The notes beneath the pieces are model-generated. The model searched no databases. It was not told the DNA's origin and was given only the letters and a program-made list of their open reading frames with translations. A stretch of DNA of 64,000 nucleotides from Torreya grandis. Lineage: Eukaryota; Streptophyta; Pinopsida; Cupressales; Taxaceae. Below, one piece after another: positions 59,110 through 64,000 of this stretch. Numbering within the stretch: position 1 is the first letter of the stretch; the number at the start of each line of letters is the position of its first letter. The stretch is taken from the NCBI GenBank assembly GCA_037957365.1, contig JARHVA010000316.1, positions 2,170,001 through 2,234,000 of the forward strand, written 5' to 3'. The position numbers and the translations under genes were made by a program.

Positions 59110-59240
59110 GCCACCATTAATATGGCTTGGGATACACTATAGTGGCAAGGCTAAGGCACTGTATAGTGGATTGTGCAGTGATGTTCTTCTGATTTCCACT
59201 ATCAATAATGACATGAAGAGGTTAACACTTCACCTAAAAC
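59110..59240 (-). pseudogene. Element C protease remnant
   Basis: The minus strand reads LHVIIDSGNQKNITAQSTIQ, then CLSLATIVYPKPY. The D-S-G active-site triad and the following pattern match the retropepsin-like protease of plant Ty3/gypsy elements (IDGGSxxNxxS...HPxPY). Confidence 0.7.
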
Positions 59241-59369
59241 TTGGTGTGAAATAGGTGTTCACTCTCCTCAGAGTTGTCTATCACAATGATGTTGATGTTC
59301 AAATAAGTCACATTTAGATCACTAGCATCCATCAGTGTGGAACTTGATGTAGACTAGGCAATCAAGGAT

Positions 59370-60315
59370 TTCAACATGTGACATTTGGGGTCATCATGGA
59401 TGTGTGATCGATGACAATGGCACCACTTATCATTGAAATTATTCTTAATTTTTTCTAGAGCATATGGTGCAAGAGCATTCAAAATATGTGCAATCTTATT
59501 TAGTGACTCTCCTTTAAGATAAATGTTATACCTATATGTAGAAGGTTACAATGAGGAATTTTATGTAGGTTAACCATTGTGCATGTCGTTGGATGAAGAG
59601 ATGAGATGCTAATTTATCTTCACCTTGGATTCAATATTTTTTATGTTCCAATAGGATTGTATAGAGTGTTATAAGTCAATAATTCCATCTTTACATGAAT
59701 ATAAGGTGAGAGTCTGCTCATGTAATTCAACACCATATATGGTTTGCTCAATTTTTCTCATAGGTGTGTAGAGTAGTCATGGAATGTGTTGGTGTAGTAT
59801 TCCACCAATTTATCCTTGCACTAACATAATTATTTAAACTTAATGTATTCATCCTCAAATTTAAAGATAGGGTAGTAATCCTCAGTGTATTGATAAAGGT
59901 TTTTCAAGACTCAATTGGAATTGGAACACAATATTGTGCACATTACGCATTGAAGTTGTCCCACTAGTGAACCACTAGAATGGACATATTTCACACTAAA
60001 AGGTCATCTTCTCATCATTAATGAAGCAATGGACTAATAAGTATACCTCACTATTTCTAACTCATGCGTTCAATGCTTTGGCATTGATCTTGCCTTTGAA
60101 CAAAGGAATATCAGGGTTGACTTTCACTTTGAATGGGGTTTGTTGTTGAAACCTTTGTTGAGTGAAATGTGGAGGTGGATTGGAAGGTTTTGGGTTGGGT
60201 CTCATAATCAACTCACATATCTAAGCAAAAACATTATTGTGTTGTGCCTCTAGTACGTTAGTGATTATCCTTTCAACTTTTTGGGCTTATTCAGGTTCCT
60301 TCTAGGTGTTAGCCA
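59370..60315 (-). pseudogene. Element C gag remnant with zinc-knuckle-like segment
   Basis: Read on the minus strand, the core includes KGKINAKALNA, then VRNSEVYLLVHCFINDEKMTF. This is the standard gag segment around LEVYFxxxxxxDxxKxxF. Downstream, DKWCHCHRSHIHDDPKCH (about 59390-59440) gives C-x2-H-x4-H-x4-C, a variant zinc knuckle. Many stops. The segment between gag core and knuckle is unreadable. Confidence 0.65.
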
Positions 60316-60418
60316 TTTTACTTTTTACTACGACATTCTTCCAAATAGTCTAAACAAAATTTAATGAGATACCTTATTTCTCTCATTGTGCTCACATGTT
60401 TACATGCATATAAAAGAT

Positions 60419-60436
60419 TGTATGTTATGATACCAA
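60419..60436 (-). promoter_or_regulatory. Candidate primer-binding site of element C
   Basis: The minus strand just inside the right LTR reads TTGGTATCATAACATA. TGGTATCA matches the start of the usual initiator-Met tRNA PBS (TGGTATCAGAGC), then diverges. Confidence 0.5.
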
Positions 60437-61245
60437 TGGTCCACACTACATGGGCCTAGGATGAACTATGTGGAGGACAACCGTGGATTAGAGATTACGT
60501 GTATTATTATGTATAGTTAATATGCACATAAATACTTAGACAAAGAAAACAACACACATTCAGGAAAATCAAAATTCATATACTTTCATAAATGCAACTT
60601 CTATTCAATGAGAGTGAATAGGGAAAATATTGCACTGATCTATAGTTTATGTATGACATAGTAAGCACTCATTGCACACTCTTATCATTATGATTATGTA
60701 TGGCATCGACTATGGATCGTATCAACCCTTGGTCAGATGCATATGTTACATATTTATACATGAAATACAAGAAGTAATTACAAGTGTTATCAGTTATAAA
60801 GAAGACAGTTACAAGTCATTTCATATTCCTTGTTCGGAGATGGTTGAGTTTCCAAATATGTGGTGACTAATGGTTTAGTTGGAGAACTGATAGATTCCAA
60901 GCTAGGGAGTGCCACTTGATAAGCCATGCAATGAAATCAAGCTAACATGTGGGTGTGCTAGAGCTAAGACAAGTGTACGCACATGAGTTTGTGATCAAGT
61001 TCTAGTGAGGTGCGTAGGAGTACGATCTAGTTTGCCATAGAGGAGTGTGCAAAATTGTGATCTAGTATGATATAAGTGTGTAGGTCTATCAAATAAATGC
61101 AAGACTAGTACACAAGAGTGAGAGAAAGCTCAACACAAAAAAGTGAGCAGGTTTACACATCAAAGTGAGTGTGTTTCAAGAAGGCAAAGAAGATATGTGC
61201 ACTTGATAGGAACTACACATGAATCACTAGAGGGTAAAACATTCT
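60437..61245 (-). repeat. Element C 5' LTR (right)
   Basis: Shares AATACTTAGACAAA, TTCTATTCAATGAGAGTG and the TATCAACCCTTGGT segment with the left LTR. A minus-strand TATAAATA lies at 60751-60758. The first 60 bp and the outer end are poorly conserved, so the right boundary is approximate. Confidence 0.7.
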
Positions 61246-62859
61246 AAAAAAAAGCTCTATCTATTAAATAAATACACTCTATATATTAACTACAAATTAA
61301 TACTTTGAATTTTATTTATATTATAAAATATAATTAAATAAGTAAAAACAACACTTATTATTAAAGATTATAAAAAATAAAAATAATGATGACATACATA
61401 TGAAAAATTTAAAACCAAAAAAACCAAATTACAAACACAAACTTTTAGAGTATTAAAAAAAGGTTAAATATAAGCACTTTTTTATAGTTTGAATTTAGAA
61501 TCAGCCTAATCCCCTACTTAGGATTAAGAAAGGATATCAACATTGTGACTACAAACTAGGAGATAATTCAAGGTTCATAACCTCTAATTTAAAAAACAAT
61601 AAATTGATGAAATGCATTAATCTTGGCTCGAATAAATAAAACATTAGCATTATATAAAAAATTCCAATTATAATTTAATTCTTATCCTAGTGAACATCTA
61701 TTCTTCACATTTTTTTCTAATTTTTCCTTTCACATGTTCATATAAATATATAACTAGACTTATTTTATATTTTAATATTTCAAATTAATATGAGAGTAAA
61801 TTATACTAATTCTAAGTTAAGACTAATTTTATATATTTAATATTCAAGATTAATATAATAATAAAAAATATTAATTCTAGGTTAAAACATAAGACAAGCA
61901 ATTTTGAATAGAAAATATTGGAAAATATCTTAGAACAAGTAATAAAATATTTAAATAAAATAGATCGGAAAGTTACATATTTAGACTTTTAAATTATAAA
62001 TCGATGTAATATATAAATACTATAATATTAAAAGAAAATTAAGTTTTAATTATAGTTTTCTCCTTTAGAAATAAGTAGGAAGAGAAAAAAATTGTAATAT
62101 GAATATAAATTTCAAAGACCGAATATTAATATAAATTTCAAAGATGGAACTTTATATATAGACACTCCTAAAATGTTAAAAGTATAATAGACTTAAAAAA
62201 TAACAATTAAACTATTTAAAACAAACACAATAATAATTCATACTACAATATTGAAAATACTATATATTTTTTAAAAATATTATAATAAAAATATTTAAAA
62301 TAATAATAATATAAAAATAAAAAAATAAAAAAAATTAATAAGAGAAAATATTTTTTACCGGAGTTATGAAGCATAAGAAATAGCTTTTTCAGAAATTAGA
62401 GCTACTAACTAGATCTGGGACATAAAGAGGCACCCAGTCCCTTGATACCACTAAGAAAATAAATAAAAACCAACATATAACAATCATAAAGAATGACATG
62501 AAAAAATATAAGTGTCCACACCTCAAAAACAAGACATAGAAGGCTAAGTAACAAAATAATCTACCAACACTGGCTAATAAATGTCCAACATCAAAAAAGA
62601 GTAGTAGACTTAAAACAAGCTCACAACAAATAGACAACCACCTATCAGTAATATCACATGATATAGACAACCAATTGTCAAATAAAAAATACTTTTGTGT
62701 AGAGAAAAATTGAACCAAAATAAAAAGGAGCTAACAATAAGGAGAAATCATTATTTTCCCTCTACGAGGAAGAATATCATCTAGATTCCACTGCAACCTG
62801 TTGACAATGGCAACTAAAAAATCCATCCTTAGATGTTTTCCCTCTATCTTTCTACCTTT
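61246..62859. other. AT-rich spacer with a small tandem duplication
   Basis: Very AT-rich. A unit of about 67 bp is duplicated at 61758-61890 (TAATATTTCAAATTAATATG / TAATATTCAAGATTAATATA, each followed by AATTCTAxGTTAA). The minus-strand ORF at 62389-62718 is hydrophobic and unsupported, though it may lie downstream in the LINE fossil that follows. Confidence 0.5.
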
Positions 62860-63740
62860 TCACTTGATATAAGAAACACCATTTGGAATCGAAACAAATT
62901 GGTGAGATTTGCACATTATAGGGGATTTAAGAGGAATACCCTCAAAATCAAAAACTGATTTGATCCTCAGTGCTCTATCATTAACAACTCCTAGTATAGG
63001 ATCCTCAAACCTAGGAGGGGAGGGAGAGTGGGATTCTATCCATTGTGAATAGGACAAGACAACCTTTGAATTGAGAGAGGGGTAATACGAGAATTTTCCA
63101 TGATTTCGCTAAACAAAGTTAGCATTTAGAGGGACATCCTTCTTTTTCCAAAACTACATGGGCCTAAAAAAGGATGAGTTTGAGAAGATCAAGCAATCAC
63201 TTGATGAACAAGTTAATCGTAACAAAATCATCTGAACAAGATGCTCTCATAGTTGATGGGTCCATAAGTTGATAGAAGACATGACCTTGATTGAATGGGT
63301 AAGAGGCTTGGATAGATCAATTAACCCAGAAACATGCACAAACTTCTTTTTCATCAATTCTTCATCAATCTTGACAAAAGAACCTACCATTTTAGCCAAA
63401 AATTTGTTTTGATTAGGAAACTGAAGCACCAGGGGCATATTCTATAATATAAGCCATAAATGAACAACAATGATTTTAGATGAAGAAATATCGAAGGAAG
63501 GAGACTAAGGGTAAAAAAAGACATTGTATTTGCCATGAAACCAAGGCCTAAAAGACTCCATCGAATCCTTATCAACAACAAAATGGAAAACAACAAGGAA
63601 AATTCCTATATTCAACAAGGAAAATTAGGGCTTAACAATATTGGACCAATGAAATTAATCCCAATTAAAGAAATTTTAGCCCTAATACATTTACCAATTA
63701 GAGGGCTGCCATGGTTAGCTTTCAAATAAATTATAGACCC
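62860..63740 (-). pseudogene. LINE ORF1 fossil (DUF4283-type), minus strand
   Basis: Reading right to left: PWFHGKYNVFFYP, then IIVVHLWLILYNMPLVLQF, then LAKMVGSFVKIDEELMKKKF, then IDLSKPLTHSIKV. This follows the DUF4283 plan of plant LINE ORF1 (PWxPxF...VWIRLxNLPL...GxFVxID...VEIDLSKPLP) and parallels residues 130-215 of the intact ORF1. Open pieces are 63384-63596, 63247-63438 and 62860-63057, in different frames. No knuckle is readable. Probably continues beyond the window's right edge. Confidence 0.6.
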
Positions 63741-64000
63741 GAATCAAAAATATCTAAAATGGGGCTCTCTGCCAAAAATGATAGAGAGATATTTCCAACA
63801 AAGAAAACTTCGCCATCTACCAAGGAGGTTTGTAGGTAGGTAGAGCTTGAAAGCTACTGAGAAGAATGCAGAGCTTTAGGGGGCACTTCAACCCCACCAA
63901 AAGTGGTTGTAGATTTAGAGGAAGAACCAACATTCAAAGAGCTCCGATGAATTAAACTGATGAGCCAGAGTTACCAAGACAAGAAGAGATGTGATTTTTA
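63741..64000. other. Unassigned right edge
   Basis: No domain is readable on either strand. By position it could be the N-terminal part and leader of the adjoining LINE fossil. I see nothing else. Confidence 0.3.

Larger units (their letters stand above)
55066..61245 (-). mobile_element. Element C: degraded two-LTR Ty3/gypsy-like retrotransposon, same family as A
   Basis: LTRs at 55066-55969 and 60437 to about 61245 flank, on the minus strand, PBS, gag, zinc-knuckle-like segment, protease, RT, RNase H and integrase in standard Ty3/gypsy order. All domains carry stops or frameshifts. The outer right edge is fuzzy. No target duplication could be confirmed. The element matches A along its whole length, in the same orientation, 43 kb away. 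Confidence 0.85.

Noticed and set aside
62389..62718. 109-aa hydrophobic minus-strand ORF
   Set aside because: Phe/Leu/Ser-rich composition expected from A/T-rich sequence; no domain seen.

Overview
The window looks like intergenic heterochromatin from a large plant genome. It is AT-rich and packed with old, nested LTR retrotransposons and plant-type L1 LINEs. Slowly eroded, deeply nested elements suit a gymnosperm or another giant plant genome, but nothing here fixes the species. I found no rRNA, tRNA, CRISPR array or bacterial-type operon, and no host gene I can name. Two short ORFs in a GC-richer island (2.6-3.65 kb) are the only candidates for host coding sequence.

Layout: 1-8.1 kb is AT-rich spacer with a dispersed repeat, the GC-richer island and a few coding-like fossils. 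From 8.1 to 43.45 kb there is one nest of elements. Element A (Ty3/gypsy-like, minus strand) occupies 8101-11714 and 42525-43450. It is split by element B (11720-42519, plus strand, TSD GTAGG). B has 1.2 kb LTRs starting T-N-TAGACACC and no recognisable gag-pol, only a broken acidic repeat-rich ORF. B's 3' LTR is itself split twice, by D (19917-30561, minus strand, TSD CATCT) and by E (31260-42370, plus strand, TSD TGTTT). D and E are opposite-facing copies of one Ty3/gypsy family. E's 5' LTR holds a further roughly 1.1 kb solo-LTR-like insertion (32310-33401).

From 43.5 to 48.8 kb is AT-rich spacer with a LINE fossil, a second copy of the dispersed repeat and small tandem repeats. At 48835-54690 lies a nearly full-length plant L1-type LINE with a 16-bp target-site duplication, ORF1 (492 aa) and an ORF2 interrupted by two in-frame stops. 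At 55066 to about 61245 is element C, a degraded two-LTR relative of A in the same orientation. The window ends in AT-rich spacer and a minus-strand LINE ORF1 fossil.

The most unusual features are these. The D/E family encodes a second RNase H-like domain between protease and RT. B carries an unexplained modular repeat ORF in place of gag-pol. D's leader has a multiplied primer-binding-site-like unit. LINE ORF1 and ORF2 share an ATGA stop/start overlap. All element proteins except LINE ORF1 and D's RT segment are visibly broken. I see no evidence for a new defence or metabolic system.
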